NCBI RefSeq assembly: GCF_921293095.1
Contig: NC_060254.1
Coordinates: 55,288,069 to 55,352,068, forward strand
DNA: 64,000 bases
Direction: 5' to 3'
From: Ischnura elegans
Lineage: Eukaryota > Arthropoda > Insecta > Odonata > Coenagrionidae
Under the pieces are notes generated by a model, which was not told the origin of the DNA, made no database searches, and saw only the letters and a program-made list of their open reading frames with translations. A program made the position numbers and the translations under genes. Positions 63,981 through 64,000 of the stretch are shown here, in pieces (the first letter of the stretch is position 1; the number at the start of each line of letters is the position of its first letter).

Positions 63981-64000
63981 GCTTGCAGATGCCCTGAACC
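63981..64000 (+). CDS. Putative gene 2 exon start, cut by the window edge
   Basis: CACCTCTTTAG (63970-63980) is a good acceptor. The 20 bases left read ACRCPEP in phase 0. A second AG eight bases later (after CTTGCAG) would give an immediate Met-Pro-stop in this phase, so the upstream AG is preferred. Confidence 0.35.

Overview
This window is a eukaryotic nuclear sequence, most likely from an arthropod (probably an insect) with a large, repeat-rich genome. It has spliced genes with GT-AG introns of 0.2 to 8 kb, no bacterial features, and dense DNA transposons (hAT-type, piggyBac-like, Harbinger-like, pogo-like and an unclassified 9-bp-duplication group). Penelope-like and other non-LTR retroelements and tRNA-derived SINEs are also present. 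I cannot name the species from the sequence alone.

Gene 1 (3653-27297, + strand) is the only confidently coding locus. Nine exons, whose reading phases all fit at the junctions, encode 729 residues of a SMYD4-type protein: TPR segment, split SET domain, MYND zinc finger, NHSC motif, post-SET cysteines and a helical C-terminal part. The first exon(s) lie outside the window or were not found. Its introns hold most of the transposons of the left half. A 5'-truncated non-LTR element with an 11-bp target duplication sits 46 bp after the exon-6 splice donor.

Gene 2 (about 50.25 kb to beyond the right edge, + strand) is a weaker prediction. It has a leader exon ending at 50378, a signal-peptide exon (52259-52436), a 53-bp exon (60465-60517) and an exon start at 63981. 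Phases agree, giving the 5' end of a secreted, probably cysteine-containing protein of unknown identity.

From 27.3 to 50.2 kb I see no host gene. The region is transposons inside transposons: a 2.5-kb element with about 390-bp terminal inverted repeats (32700-35241), a Harbinger-like element carrying tandem repeats (35287-36859), a Penelope-like fragment with a GIY-YIG endonuclease (38046-39320), a large palindrome (41465-41957), and many short hAT-type MITEs with readable 8-bp duplications.

The most interesting signals are: (a) a transposon group with TAGG-type ends and 8-9-bp duplications, present as three decayed protein-bearing copies with different terminal repeats but shared peptide blocks, plus MITEs and solo ends; (b) hammerhead-ribozyme-like half-sites in inverted (snap-back) Penelope-type terminal repeats at three places; (c) a 24-bp minisatellite that appears to have arisen from the inner sequence of a MITE; and (d) nested insertions for which an unoccupied paralogous site exists in the same window.
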